Positions 32,384 to 42,000 of a DNA stretch of 64,000 nt are shown in pieces. A model generated the notes under the pieces. The model made no database searches, had not been told where the DNA came from, and saw nothing but the letters and a program-made list of their open reading frames with translations. The translations under genes and the position numbers were made by a program. Within the stretch, counting starts at the first letter, position 1; each line of letters begins with the position of its first letter. The DNA comes from Linum tenue (taxonomy: Eukaryota; Streptophyta; Magnoliopsida; Malpighiales; Linaceae), in assembly GCA_946122785.1 (NCBI GenBank), contig CAMGYJ010000009.1, positions 30,415,633 through 30,479,632 on the forward strand. Direction: 5' to 3'.

Positions 32384-32810
32384 CCACCAAAACGTCTGGT
32401 CGTCTTCCCATGAACTCAGCAACAGCCGGCCATCAGCGCCTTCCTCCGCTGAACACGAAACCGTGACGCCCTCTTACCAGAATTTTCCGATGGAAACTGA
32501 TTCTCCTCCTGTCCTGCGGGTAGGCGAAAGAATAACGTGGGAACCCAGTAGAAAAGGTGGTATTTCAGCCAAACGAAAATTAAATGAAAAATAAATAATA
32601 ACTAAATGATAACGTGGGAAACCAGGAGAAAAAGGTGGGTAGTGGACGATTCTTAGTTCTGCAATCTGGCGGGGAGTTATATTTTTTTCCCGCTCAACAC
32701 CCTGCCACATCAGCTTCCTAAAATCACTCTATGGACAGGAAAATTTGAATGGGGGTGGCGGTTTTACTTTTCAGCTATAAATTATACTGTTGATTTTCAA
32801 TATATTTCGA
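32384..32810 (+). other. GC-rich region with an unassigned open frame
   Basis: A second plus-strand frame (about 32253-32594) is Ser-rich (SSSHELSNSRPSAPSSAEHE) with no domain I can name. It may be captured coding sequence that replaced the psbW 3' end. From about 32600 the sequence becomes AT-rich. Confidence 0.3.
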
Positions 32811-32814
32811 GAAT

Positions 32815-34335
32815 TTTTTTTTCTTACCACACATTCTACTCATTACCACCCTAGTATCACCTTCAATTTTAACTCGAATTTTAAAAAGATGTACCCATAA
32901 GGAACAGATTCATCATATGACCTATTGGATCTACAAATTTATGAGGAACAAAATTTGAGGACCAAATATACCACCTTATACCATATACAATCGGTTTACA
33001 CTTTTGTACATTCATACCACCATGATACACTTTCATACCACATGGTATAATCTTATGTACTACCAAGCATTAGCACATGGTTTGGACAGGTAATAAATGT
33101 CTCAATTTTTCCCCAAAATATATCAAAGTGGATGCCAATTTGAAGAGTACAATCAATCTGATTAGTCTGTGGACAAAAATTAATTATGAATTAAAGCGAA
33201 AGTGATATATCCCGTTACATTAATTGAAAAAAAAAAATTGTCTTCCATAAATGGTAAGTGGGGTTAAGCAACAACACAAATCACCAAATTTAAAAACTAT
33301 TAGTGCGTCAAAATAAACAAAATTTCCAAGATAGAGTGCATAACCATAGGGTGCACAACGTTCGAAAAAATCAAATATGAGCTTTTGATTTTAAGTTTGT
33401 CTAGATCTAAGAGTGAAATGAAAGGGGTTTTTTTTGTTTTCCACAATTTTTAATTGGATTTTTTCCCCTTGTTTTAACTGGGATTTCAACATTTTTTCAC
33501 AGGTGGAACATGTTGGTTGTGATCTACAAAATGATATCCATTTATTTCATACATGTTCCTATAAAATAAATAATATCCATTTATTTCGATAAATGTTTTT
33601 CGTACCACCCATACTATTCCTTACCACCCTAGTACCATTTTCATTTTTAACTCGAATTTTGAAAAAACTTTACCCCTAAGGAACGAGTTAATCGTGATCT
33701 ATTGGATCTACAAATTTCTGAGGTATAAAATTTCAAGACCAAATATACCATCATATTCCATCCTACTATAGGTTAGTAACCGGTGGTAGACGGTGATGAA
33801 AAGTGATAAATGACCATTAGTATATACTTACTATCATGTATACAATCATTTTATACTATGGTATATTTATACAACCATGGTACATTTCCATAGCATATGA
33901 TATAATCTCACAAACTACCAAGCATTACCACATATCCACATGCATGGACTGACAATAAATGTCTCAACCTTTCGTTCTAAAATATATCAAAGTGAATGTC
34001 ATTTTGAATAGTACAATTCATATAATTTTTCTTTGAAAAAATAAATTACGACTTAAAACGAAAGAGATATAGCCCGTTAAACTCAAATGGGAAACAATTA
34101 ATTGTCTTTCATAAATGGTAAGTGAGGAGTTATGCAACAACACAAATCACCAAGTTTGGAAACTATCAATGCGTGAAAAGAAACCAATGGTTCAAGATGG
34201 GGCGCATAACCCTTGCATAATCAAATATGGACCTTTGATTTTAAGTGTGTTCAGGTCTAATGGGTGAGATTAAAGGGCTTTTTATTTTCCAAACTTTTTA
34301 ATTGGCTTTTATCTTGTTTTAACTTGGATTTTACA
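32815..34335. repeat. two-copy tandem duplication of about 0.75 kb
   Basis: Unit A (about 32815-33530) and unit B (about 33595-34335) share ordered landmarks: TTACCACCCTAGTA, TTTTTAACTCGAATTTT, TATTGGATCTACAAATTT, GACCAAATATACCA, ATAAATGGTAAGTG, then the block also seen at 28780-28990. They are diverged by many substitutions and indels, so the duplication is old. Non-coding. Confidence 0.7.
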
Positions 34336-34426
34336 AGCTAAAAAACGTAATACATAAATCCAACACAACCGGTAAATAATAGTCACGGTCCAACCTAAAC
34401 TTGGCCCATATTTGAGCTATATTTCT

Positions 34427-35183
34427 TAAGGTTGGGCAATGAGAAACAGGTATTGTGGGATAGGACTTGGGATTGTAAATGTCAACAATGGGTATTCGCG
34501 GTAACCCGCGAGTACCCGTTTGAGTAATACAGGTACACGTTATACCCGTTACCACAATAGTCCGCTCAAGGCCAGCCCCGCCTAGCGCCCCAGCCCAACG
34601 CCTCAGCCCAAGCCCATTCTTCATTTCGACCAGTCAGCCCACTCCAGGCCAAATCTTATATAACCTAGCGAGCCTCTGCCTCTCAGTGACATGCAGTCTG
34701 TCTCGGCCTCGCTAGTAGCCTCTCCCTCACTTAGACACAAACGGCAGACCTGGACCCTGACCCTCCCACTTGACACTCGGGTTTCGGCAGGGGGCGACGA
34801 TTTGAATTGCGAAGGCAGCAGAAGTGAGAAGACCCCCCGACCCCCGACGCTGCCGGCCGATACTCTTCTCTGGCACTCCCTTGGAAGAAGACGAGAAGGT
34901 TGGCTGCCTGTGCCTGGCTCACTCTCCATTCCGCAATCAGCCACAACCCACAGAATTGGAGTTGGATTTTTGAGCTCCTTCTCCCCGACGTTGATAGCAT
35001 CTGTTCGGAAAGGAGGCGGCCTAGCGGGTATAAACAGGTACCCGTTATCCGTCCCGTAAGGGTAACGGGTACCCGTTAAGCCTTAAGGGTTTGGAATATG
35101 AGATGGACTTTATCCTCCAAACGGGACTGGGTACCCATTTCAAACAGGGCGGGTATCCCGTCCCGTCCCGTTGCCCACCGCTA
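34427..35183. mobile_element. hAT-type element with 8-bp TSD and GC-rich interior
   Basis: Left end TAAGGTTGGGCAATGAG and right end (inverted) TAGCGGTGGGCAACGGG match imperfectly. The exact 8-bp repeat ATATTTCT flanks it at 34419-34426 and 35184-35191. Subterminal GGGTACCCGTT / AACGGGTACCC motifs are frequent. The 757-bp element has a GC-rich core (34690-35000) with an open plus-strand frame of unknown nature, unlike the AT-rich surroundings, so it may have captured other sequence. Confidence 0.8.
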
Positions 35184-35280
35184 ATATTTCTGTGTAGCCC
35201 AATAAAAAAAGCAAAAGGAAATTTGGTCCAATAAAACAGGGAAATGAGTACAAATGCTGTGAATTAACAGGAGATTAGAA

Positions 35281-35470
35281 AAGGCTGATGTGGTAGATTG
35301 TTTTCTCAAAACAGCCATAATATATGTTAAGAAGCGCTGCATCAAGTTCCACACTTCAGCTGTGAAACTGCAGGTAAAGAAAATGTGACCGATGTTCTCC
35401 TCTTGGCATTTTCAAAGGACGCATCTACTCGGAATGGTAGATAGGCCACTTTTTCATGCGGGAGAAACCT
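35281..35470 (-). pseudogene. LINE zf-RVT remnant
   Basis: The minus strand encodes CQEENIGHIFFTCSFTAEVW, a typical zf-RVT finger with spacing C-x6-H-x4-C, preceded after an in-frame TGA by a second Cys pair. Only this small region of the LINE is present. Confidence 0.6.
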
Positions 35471-35620
35471 GGTTTAATCTCGTACAACTCCATCATTAGT
35501 ACTTTTTACCCAAATTTATTACGGACTTCTTCTTTTCACTTTTGTTTGTGTAGCAATTACACCTAAAATTTTTGGGCAAAGTTTTGTCAATTAGATCCAT
35601 CTTTTTTTTTTAAACATATT

Positions 35621-35693
35621 GGGGATGTAGCTCAAATGGTAGAGCGCCCGCTTTGCATGCGGGAGGTACAGGGTTCGATCCCCTGCATCTCCA
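35621..35693 (+). tRNA. tRNA-Ala (anticodon UGC)
   Basis: A 73-base gene that folds completely. The acceptor stem is GGGGATG/CATCTCC and contains the G3:U70 pair that identifies alanine tRNAs, with discriminator A at 35693. The D arm contains AGCTCAAATGGTAGAGC, the anticodon stem is CCCGC/GCGGG with loop TTTGCAT (anticodon TGC at 35654-35656), and the T arm contains GGTTCGATCC as B box. A T-rich terminator-like run (CTTTTTC) follows at about 35704. Sequence and setting fit a nuclear cytosolic tRNA. The plus-strand open frame across it is not a gene. Confidence 0.95.
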
Positions 35694-35930
35694 TTATTGA
35701 GTACTTTTTCTCCAAAAATTTTATTGGACTTAAAAATCTACAAGACTTTGAAAACAATTTGAATAACGTGATTTTACCTATTCTCGTAGGCATGATTTTA
35801 ATTAATGAATTAAATTTTATAGCATATCTAATAGGCACCATAAACAATCCAGCTTGCATACTTCTACCCCTTTGTGCAAGAATGTGCTTTTGTATTAGTA
35901 GATTAGGCGTCTCACGATTTAAACCGATTT

Positions 35931-35971
35931 GGAGATATCACTCAAATGATAGAGTGATCCCCGCATCTCCA
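35931..35971 (+). pseudogene. collapsed tRNA-Ala copy
   Basis: The sequence keeps a degenerate acceptor 5' strand and D arm (CTCAAATGATAGAG), then jumps to the 3' end (GATCCCCGCATCTCCA). The anticodon arm and most of the T arm, about 30 bases, are deleted. Non-functional by structure. Its position within the duplicated unit matches that of the intact tRNA. Confidence 0.75.
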
Positions 35972-36243
35972 TTATTATTTTATTAGTACTTTTTACCGAA
36001 ATTCCTTATTTAACTAACAAATTTGTTATGAATTTCTTCTTTTCATTGTCACTTGTCTAGCAGAAATTATTTATGTGACTAACAAATTCATTATGGACTT
36101 CTTCTTTTCAGTGTCATTGGTCTAGCAATAACATGTACATTTGTGGCAAAAATTTTTGTAACCTAGATCTACCTAAATATTTGGACAAAGTTCTGTAACC
36201 TAAATCTACAAGACATGGAAAGCAATTTGAATAGCGTGATTCT

Positions 36244-36588
36244 ACAATGGAAAGGCCTTGATTGTTTGTTATAATGGTTTGATGATTTTTTAACATGGAA
36301 TCAAGGCCTCCATGTTAATAATTTATTGCCAGTCCCTAAAAAGTAAAAAAAGATATTAATAAACAACTTCCACTTGTATTCAATCGATGAAACAGTTTCT
36401 CCTCTCATTACACCGCCAGATAGTAAATTAATTTATTTTAAATAAAAGAAAGAGAATTAAACATTCAAAATACAAAGCACTGAATTAGTAGACCCTCTGA
36501 TGCACTTCAGATCTCACCAACAACCCAATCCACTAATTCTGTCACTACTATTTATTATCACTTCCAAAAAAACCACAACTCAACAAAT
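36244..36588. other. intergenic / 3' region of the first phytocyanin gene
   Basis: AT-rich, no gene. The 3' untranslated region of the minus-strand phytocyanin presumably lies within 36480-36588. Confidence 0.4.
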
Positions 36589-37479
36589 TCAAAACATGAC
36601 CATCCCAAGAACGCCGACGGCGACGACCGTGGCCGCAGCGAACCCAGCACTGACGATGCTCCCCGGGGCGGCGCCGGTGGTTGGCGAGGTCGGGGTCGGC
36701 GCAGGAGCGGCGGATCCGTCGAGGACAGTGATGACCAGCTTCTGGCCGGAGGTGCAGTGGCCGGTGACGCCGCATATGTACCATTTCTTCCCCGTGGTTT
36801 TGAGCGGAATCTCATCGCTCCCGGTGGTGAGTGGAGCGCCGACAAGTGGCTTGGAGCACTGCATGAAGTCTGTGCCGTTCACTTTGAACACGTTGTGTTT
36901 CCCTGCTGGGTAGTTGAACACTGCAATATGCACAGAAAATATTAATTAATGCTTTAACATTCACTTACCAAAGGGGTCACCAACAAAGAATAGCTCGAAA
37001 CGAGTTGTTATATATGTGATAAATGAACTGTCGATTTGTTGGAAGAAATTCATGTATAGATTTTAATCATTTTTTTATATGTTCAAAGTCAACTACGGAG
37101 TTAAAATTTGCACAAACTCATTGCTTTTAAGACAATGATTATTATTGGAATCGTGAGGAGTTGAATACATGACTGGCTATGATATAATGTCATAAACAAG
37201 TCGATTCCAATAACTCGAATTATTGATAGAAGTTCATGTATAGATATTAACCATTTCCTGACCATATAAAAACAGTTAAGACTTACCTAGGGAGTCACCA
37301 ACGAAGAATTGCTTGCCGGCGGTCCAAGTGGTGTAATCAAAGTCCTTGGTCCAGCCCTTGTCATCACCAACCACGTATTGCGTCGCCGAAGCCATCATGG
37401 GAGCGAAAACAGCCAAAGCGGCAACGGCGGCGAACATCGACACCGCCATCTTGCTGCTCTTGCTTGCAAACAAGGCCAT
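36589..37479 (-). CDS. stellacyanin-like phytocyanin, GPI-anchored
   Basis: Two exons, 37479-37287 and 36920-36589, joined across a 366-bp intron (donor GTAAGT, acceptor ATTGCAG) to give 174 residues. A signal peptide (cut probably after ASA, residue 32) leads to one plastocyanin-like domain. Type-1 copper ligands are H73, C114, H119 and Q124. Glutamine as axial ligand is the stellacyanin/umecyanin pattern rather than Met. C86 and C120 would form the conserved disulfide. A Pro/Ala/Thr-rich linker (APAPTPTSPTTGAAPG) and a hydrophobic tail (AAATVVAVGVLGMVMF) form a GPI-anchor signal, predicting a plasma-membrane/apoplast electron-transfer protein. The true ATG is 37479; the frame extends three codons upstream only from a TTG. 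A paralogue lies at 59155-60572. Confidence 0.92.
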
Positions 37480-37598
37480 GGCTAGCAATGAATTATAAGC
37501 TATCTAGCAAAAAGAAAACGAGCTAAGCAGAAAAGAGAAGATTGATAGATGTGTTTGTGTTGTGAGAATGATGGACTTTGATTCAGCAAGGCTTCTCG

Positions 37599-37605
37599 TT
37601 TTATA
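37599..37605 (-). promoter_or_regulatory. TATA box of the first phytocyanin gene
   Basis: Minus-strand CTATAAAAC lies about 120 bp upstream of the ATG. The surrounding bases (CGTTTTATAGCA, then TTTTGGTA on plus) are conserved at 60695-60715 upstream of the paralogue, which supports a shared promoter. Confidence 0.65.
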
Positions 37606-37606
37606 G

Positions 37607-38011
37607 CAACTTTTGGTACTGTTGAATGTTGATTGCAGAATCTTTTGTCTTGGTAATTATCACGCTTGGCTCCGTTGAAATCATCAACAAGCTAAGCTAG
37701 CAGTTTGTGGTCTCTGCAGACTCCGCCGGACCGGACAACCGGCATGGGGCGGCAATATAATTATACATATACCACAATGTTCCAGCGGCCAAATAGGCTA
37801 GCTAACGACGTTTGTTGGCTTTTGTGTAATACGCGGTAAGCCGTTGTATAGGCTAGCTCGGTACTTTGCTGAGGAAGAATTTTAGCGGCATCCATACAAA
37901 ACAATTTACATTTGTTCGTATATGCATGAACCTGATAAAACAATGCCATTTGTCCCGTGGCGAAGTGGGTAGGTAGATCTGCAGTAATAGTCGTAGAAAA
38001 GCTAAGGATTT
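37607..38011. other. upstream region of phytocyanin gene, no further gene seen
   Basis: Distal promoter and intergenic DNA up to the chromovirus insertion at 38012. No coding content recognised. Confidence 0.4.
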
Positions 38012-38289
38012 TGATGGAGACCCGCTCGGGTAGGGGGGTCGGGTTGGGTTGGCCGACTGGGCCGGGTTTGGTTTGTTTGTCTTATTACTCCTGTGTTAGT
38101 TCTGAAACTCATAAATAGGTTTCTGCACATTCATTTGCGGTTAAGCAATAATAATATCAAAATCCCTAAATCCCTCTTTTCTCTGTTCTTCCCCAATTCT
38201 TCTTCCAATCCCTAATTCTTCCTCTAATCCCTAATTCTTTCTCAATTCCCAATTCTATTTCACAACCCCAACCCTACTCATCTCTATCA
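38012..38289 (+). repeat. 5' LTR of the chromovirus
   Basis: 278 bp, TG...CA. The second half is a C/T-rich run with repeated CCCTAATTCTT and CCCAATTCT motifs. Identical by eye to the 3' LTR. Confidence 0.93.
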
Positions 38290-38291
38290 AT

Positions 38292-38304
38292 TGGTATCAG
38301 AGCC
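38292..38304 (+). other. primer-binding site of the chromovirus
   Basis: TGGTATCAGAGCC lies two bases after the LTR. It is complementary to the 3' end of initiator tRNA-Met, the usual primer for plant chromoviruses. Confidence 0.88.
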
Positions 38305-38307
38305 AAC

Positions 38308-41300
38308 ATGAGCTCTGCTAGGCTCTCTGATCCCTCATGGACGCGGCTGCTGCAACGGATCGACGCTCTCTGCGCCGATCGGGAAGAGGAGGCGCGAGAG
38401 GAGGGCTGCCCCGCGGCGGCTGGGGGTGAACCGCGCGGGCTGGCGCGGGTGACACCGCCGCGCGAAGGGCAGGCGGTCGGGGAGGGGGCGGCAGCGCCCG
38501 GCGAGACGGCGGCGACGGGAGAGCCGCGGCGCGAGCCGCGCGCGGGTGGGCTTCGCGGCGGGGGCTGCTCGCCGCCGAGCGCGCACCAGGACGGCGGGGG
38601 TGACAGGATGACGCCGGCGTCTCCGGGAATCTCGCTCCACTCTGTGACTGGTCTACCTACGCCGGGAACACTCCGTTTCCGAGCTGAGATAGCTGGCACT
38701 ACTGCTCTGACGTTGGTGGACAGTGGCGCGACTCTTAATTTCATCAGCGAGGAACTGGCTAAGCAGATTCCTCAAAAGCCGAGCGAGGTGGAGTCTATGG
38801 TGGTCAAGGTTGCCAATGGCGCCCCAATGCGGTGCAGGGCAGTGTATCGGCAGCTGCCTTTCGAGATTCAAGGGCTGCCCGTCACTGCCGATATGTATGT
38901 TCTACCCATCCGCGGGTTTGACTTGATCTTGGGTGTTCCGTGGTTGCAGGAATTGGGACCGGTGACTACTGATTGGCGCCATCTGACTATGCGGTTCAAG
39001 TGGAGAGATAAGGAGTGGAGTCTGCAAGGGCTCACGACGGCCCTAGGGCCTATTTCGCTCCATGAGTGCATGGCGGAGGGCGAGGCTGAGCTGGCTGTCC
39101 TCTGCTGGCCCACGGTGGCGACCGATGCGAAGGAGCTGCCCCCTGATCTGCAGCGGGTACTGGACGCATTTCCGGAGCTCTTCCAGGCACCTACCACACT
39201 GCCGCCCCACCGGCAGGTTGATCACCGGATTCAGCTCAAGGATGGTGTTGAGGCTGTGAATGTCCGACCCTATCGGTATGGACACTCGCAAAAGGAAGAG
39301 ATCGAGCGCCAGGTGGAGGAGATGCTAGCGACCGGGTTGATTCGCCCTAGCACTAGTCCTTTTTCTTCGCCGGTCCTCCTGGTCAAGAAAAAGGATGGGA
39401 CTTGGCGGTTCTGCACAGATTACAGGGCCCTCAATGCTGCGACGGTGAAGGATCGGTTCCCGATTCCCACCGTAGATGACATGCTCGACGAGCTCCATGG
39501 CTCAGCCTATTTCACTAAGCTCGATTTGCGGGCCGGGTATCATCAGATTCGGATGCAGGAGGAGGATGCGCACAAGACCGCTTTCAGGACTCATAACGGC
39601 CATTATGAGTACTTGGTTATGCCCTTCGGCTTGTGCAATGCTCCCTCGACTTTTCAGGCGGCTATGAATGACATCTTCAGACCACTACTCCGCCGGTATG
39701 TTCTGGTATTTTTTGATGACATTCTGGTTTACAGCCCATCTTGGGAAGAGCATTTGCAGCATTTGCAGGCAGTCTTTGAGGTGTTGAGGCATCACCAGTA
39801 CTACCTCAAGGCCTCGAAGTGTGCGTTCGGGGTGCAGAAGGTCGAGTACTTGGGCCACATTGTCACGCCTCAGGGAGTGCAGGTGGACCAGTCGAAGATA
39901 CAGGCTATGGTCGAGTGGCCTACCCCGACCACGGTCACAGAGCTGAGGGGTTTCTTGGGCTTGACAGGGTATTACCGGAAGTTCGTGCAGGGGTACAGCA
40001 TGATCGCCCGGCCCTTGACTAATCTGTTGAAGAAGGGCGGGTTTGCATGGACCCCAGAGGCGGAGACGGCCTTCCAGCGGCTGAAGCAGGCCATGACCTC
40101 CACTCCGACTCTAGCTATGCCGGATTTTTCCCGGACCTTTGTGATTGAGGCTGATGCGTCTGGTCGGGGAATCGGGGCGGTGTTATCACAGGACCGCCAT
40201 CCGGTGGCCTTCATGAGTAAGACCCTAGCTCCCTCCAAGGAGGCGTGGTCTACATACCAGAAGGAGATGCAGGCTATCATCACTGCTGTGCAGATGTGGA
40301 GACCGTACCTTCTGGGTCAGAAATTTCACATCTACACCGACCATCAGAGCCTGAGGAATCTGTTGGAGCAGCGCGTTTCCACTCCTGATCAGCACAAGTG
40401 GGTCGCGAAGCTCCTGGGCTATGATTATGAGATACACTATCGACCGGGGCCCTCCAACGTGGTGGCCGATGGGCTCTCGCGTAGGCCGGGAGGCGAGGTA
40501 TTAGCAGCGGTGACGGGACCAGTACCCCAGTTTTGGGATGCCCTACGAGCTCTGACAGAGACGGATGCATATTTGCGGGGATGCCGGGATACCGCAGTCG
40601 GAGAGACTCCGGGCCAGTACTCGTTTCGCCAGGGGCTGGTGTTCTTCCGAGGGCGCCTTGTCCTTCCCCGGGGCTCTTCCCTGGTGACGACTGTGCTTAA
40701 GGAGTACCACGATTCACTTTTTGGCGGACATTCTGGGGTGGAGCGGACCCTGAGGCGGATTCGGGCACAGTTTTATTGGCCTCAGATGGCTCAGGATGTG
40801 AAGGACTATGTCAGCTCTTGTGACACCTGCCAGCGGGTTAAGGCCTCCCATCTTCGACCGGCCGGTCTATTACAGCCATTACCGGTGCCGGAGCGGGTGT
40901 GGGAGGACATCAGCATGGACTTCATTGTCGGGCTTCCTCCCTCCGGTGGTAAGACAGTGTTGTTTGTTGTTGTGGACAGGTTGACGAAGTATGCTCATTT
41001 CATGGCATTGGCGCATCCGTATACGGCCAGGGCAGTTGCAGAGCAGTTTGTGATGGGAGTTGTACGCCATCACGGGTTTCCGCGGTCGATTGTCAGTGAC
41101 CGGGATTCGGTTTTCTTGAGCCGTTTCTGGCAGGAGGTATTCGCCTTGGCGCAGACGACTTTGCGCATGAGCTCTGCATACCACCCGCAGACAGATGGCC
41201 AGACGGAGGTGGTCAACCGATATTTAGAGCAGTACCTGCGTTGTTTCGCTCACCAGCAGCCGCGGCGGTGGTTCGCTCTGTTACCCTGGGCCGAGCTATG

Positions 41301-42000
41301 GTATAACTCCACATATCATAGAGCGATTCAGACGACCCCGTTTGAGGCGCTGTACGGGCGACCACCACCTGCATTGGTTCGCTACCAGCCGGGCGCCAGT
41401 CAGGTGGATGCGGTGGACCGCTGGCTTGGGACGCGGGATGAGGCATTGGAGCAGCTCAAGGCCAATCTGGCTGCTGCTAATAACAAAATGAAGCAGTTGG
41501 CTGATGCAGGCAGGCGGGAGGAGGAGTTTGAGGTGGGGGACTGGGTTCTGCTTCGACTTCACCCCTACAGACAGGCTTCCGTTTTCCGGCGAGCCTACCA
41601 GAAGCTGGCTGCCCGATACTTTGGTCCCTATGAGGTGCTGCAGAAGATTAATCCAGTGGCCTACAGGTTGCAGTTACCGGCAGATGCGCGTATTCACCCT
41701 ACCTTCCATGTGTCGCTGCTGAAGCGCTACAGAGGAGCCGCGGATCGGGTGGAGACGACGGCGCCACCAGTCTCTGCCGATGGTGATCTTGTACTTACCC
41801 CTGTGCAGGTTGTGGATACCAGGTGGGTTCGGAAGGGCGGGCGGCTGATTGAGGAGAGTTTGGTTCTGTGGAAACACATGACGCGTGAGGATGCTACCTG
41901 GGAGGAGACTGCCGAGCTACGACAGCGTTTTCCGACATTTGACCTTGAGGACAAGGTCATTTCTGATGGGGAAGGGGATGATGGAGACCCGCTCGGGTAG
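38308..42000 (+). CDS. pol polyprotein with chromodomain, gag mostly absent
   Basis: An intact 1230-residue frame. Residues 1-30 look like the gag N terminus (MSSARLSDPSWTRLLQRIDA). Residues 31-110 are an extremely GC-rich Gly/Ala/Arg/Glu stretch. The domains then follow in order. Retropepsin: LVDSGATLNFIS, about 135. Reverse transcriptase: FCTDYRALNAATVKDRFPIP, LDLRAGYHQIRM, FFDD about 468-471. RNase H: EADASGRGIGAVLS, about 613. Integrase zinc finger: H...H...CDTC, about 800-850. Integrase core: D near 871, SDRDS near 930, E near 966. Chromodomain: about 1160-1215. No retrotrans_gag capsid or CCHC knuckle is present. The TAG stop lies inside the 3' LTR, so the last codons and the polypurine tract are shared with the LTR. 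It could supply enzymes but not a capsid. Confidence 0.94.
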   Translation: MSSARLSDPSWTRLLQRIDALCADREEEAREEGCPAAAGGEPRGLARVTPPREGQAVGEGAAAPGETAATGEPRREPRAGGLRGGGCSPPSAHQDGGGDRMTPASPGISLHSVTGLPTPGTLRFRAEIAGTTALTLVDSGATLNFISEELAKQIPQKPSEVESMVVKVANGAPMRCRAVYRQLPFEIQGLPVTADMYVLPIRGFDLILGVPWLQELGPVTTDWRHLTMRFKWRDKEWSLQGLTTALGPISLHECMAEGEAELAVLCWPTVATDAKELPPDLQRVLDAFPELFQAPTTLPPHRQVDHRIQLKDGVEAVNVRPYRYGHSQKEEIERQVEEMLATGLIRPSTSPFSSPVLLVKKKDGTWRFCTDYRALNAATVKDRFPIPTVDDMLDELHGSAYFTKLDLRAGYHQIRMQEEDAHKTAFRTHNGHYEYLVMPFGLCNAPSTFQAAMNDIFRPLLRRYVLVFFDDILVYSPSWEEHLQHLQAVFEVLRHHQYYLKASKCAFGVQKVEYLGHIVTPQGVQVDQSKIQAMVEWPTPTTVTELRGFLGLTGYYRKFVQGYSMIARPLTNLLKKGGFAWTPEAETAFQRLKQAMTSTPTLAMPDFSRTFVIEADASGRGIGAVLSQDRHPVAFMSKTLAPSKEAWSTYQKEMQAIITAVQMWRPYLLGQKFHIYTDHQSLRNLLEQRVSTPDQHKWVAKLLGYDYEIHYRPGPSNVVADGLSRRPGGEVLAAVTGPVPQFWDALRALTETDAYLRGCRDTAVGETPGQYSFRQGLVFFRGRLVLPRGSSLVTTVLKEYHDSLFGGHSGVERTLRRIRAQFYWPQMAQDVKDYVSSCDTCQRVKASHLRPAGLLQPLPVPERVWEDISMDFIVGLPPSGGKTVLFVVVDRLTKYAHFMALAHPYTARAVAEQFVMGVVRHHGFPRSIVSDRDSVFLSRFWQEVFALAQTTLRMSSAYHPQTDGQTEVVNRYLEQYLRCFAHQQPRRWFALLPWAELWYNSTYHRAIQTTPFEALYGRPPPALVRYQPGASQVDAVDRWLGTRDEALEQLKANLAAANNKMKQLADAGRREEEFEVGDWVLLRLHPYRQASVFRRAYQKLAARYFGPYEVLQKINPVAYRLQLPADARIHPTFHVSLLKRYRGAADRVETTAPPVSADGDLVLTPVQVVDTRWVRKGGRLIEESLVLWKHMTREDATWEETAELRQRFPTFDLEDKVISDGEGDDGDPLG
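41968..41978 (+). other. polypurine tract inside the coding frame
   Basis: GGGGAAGGGGA is directly followed by the 3' LTR at 41979. It is read as codons near the end of the ORF (Asp-Gly-Glu-Gly-Asp). Confidence 0.8.

Larger units (their letters stand above)
35496..36243. repeat. local tandem duplication including the tRNA locus
   Basis: Flanking sequence of the tRNA recurs downstream. 'TTAGTACTTTTTACC' plus CGGACTTCTTCTTTTCA-type text occurs near 35496, 35978 and 36090, and AATCTACAAGAC(T/A) followed by CAATTTGAATA(A/G)CGTGATT occurs at 35735-35773 and 36204-36242. The unit is about 470-480 bp. Confidence 0.65.

Noticed and set aside
32177..32422. Possible cyclin-dependent-kinase inhibitor (KRP) remnant, because the minus strand reads PLEGRYK
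   Set aside because: The match is seven residues, on the wrong strand relative to neighbouring coding-like sequence, with no other KRP motif.
38274..38744. 156-codon minus-strand frame rich in Pro/Arg/Ser
   Set aside because: Shadow of the GC-rich linker of the chromovirus ORF.
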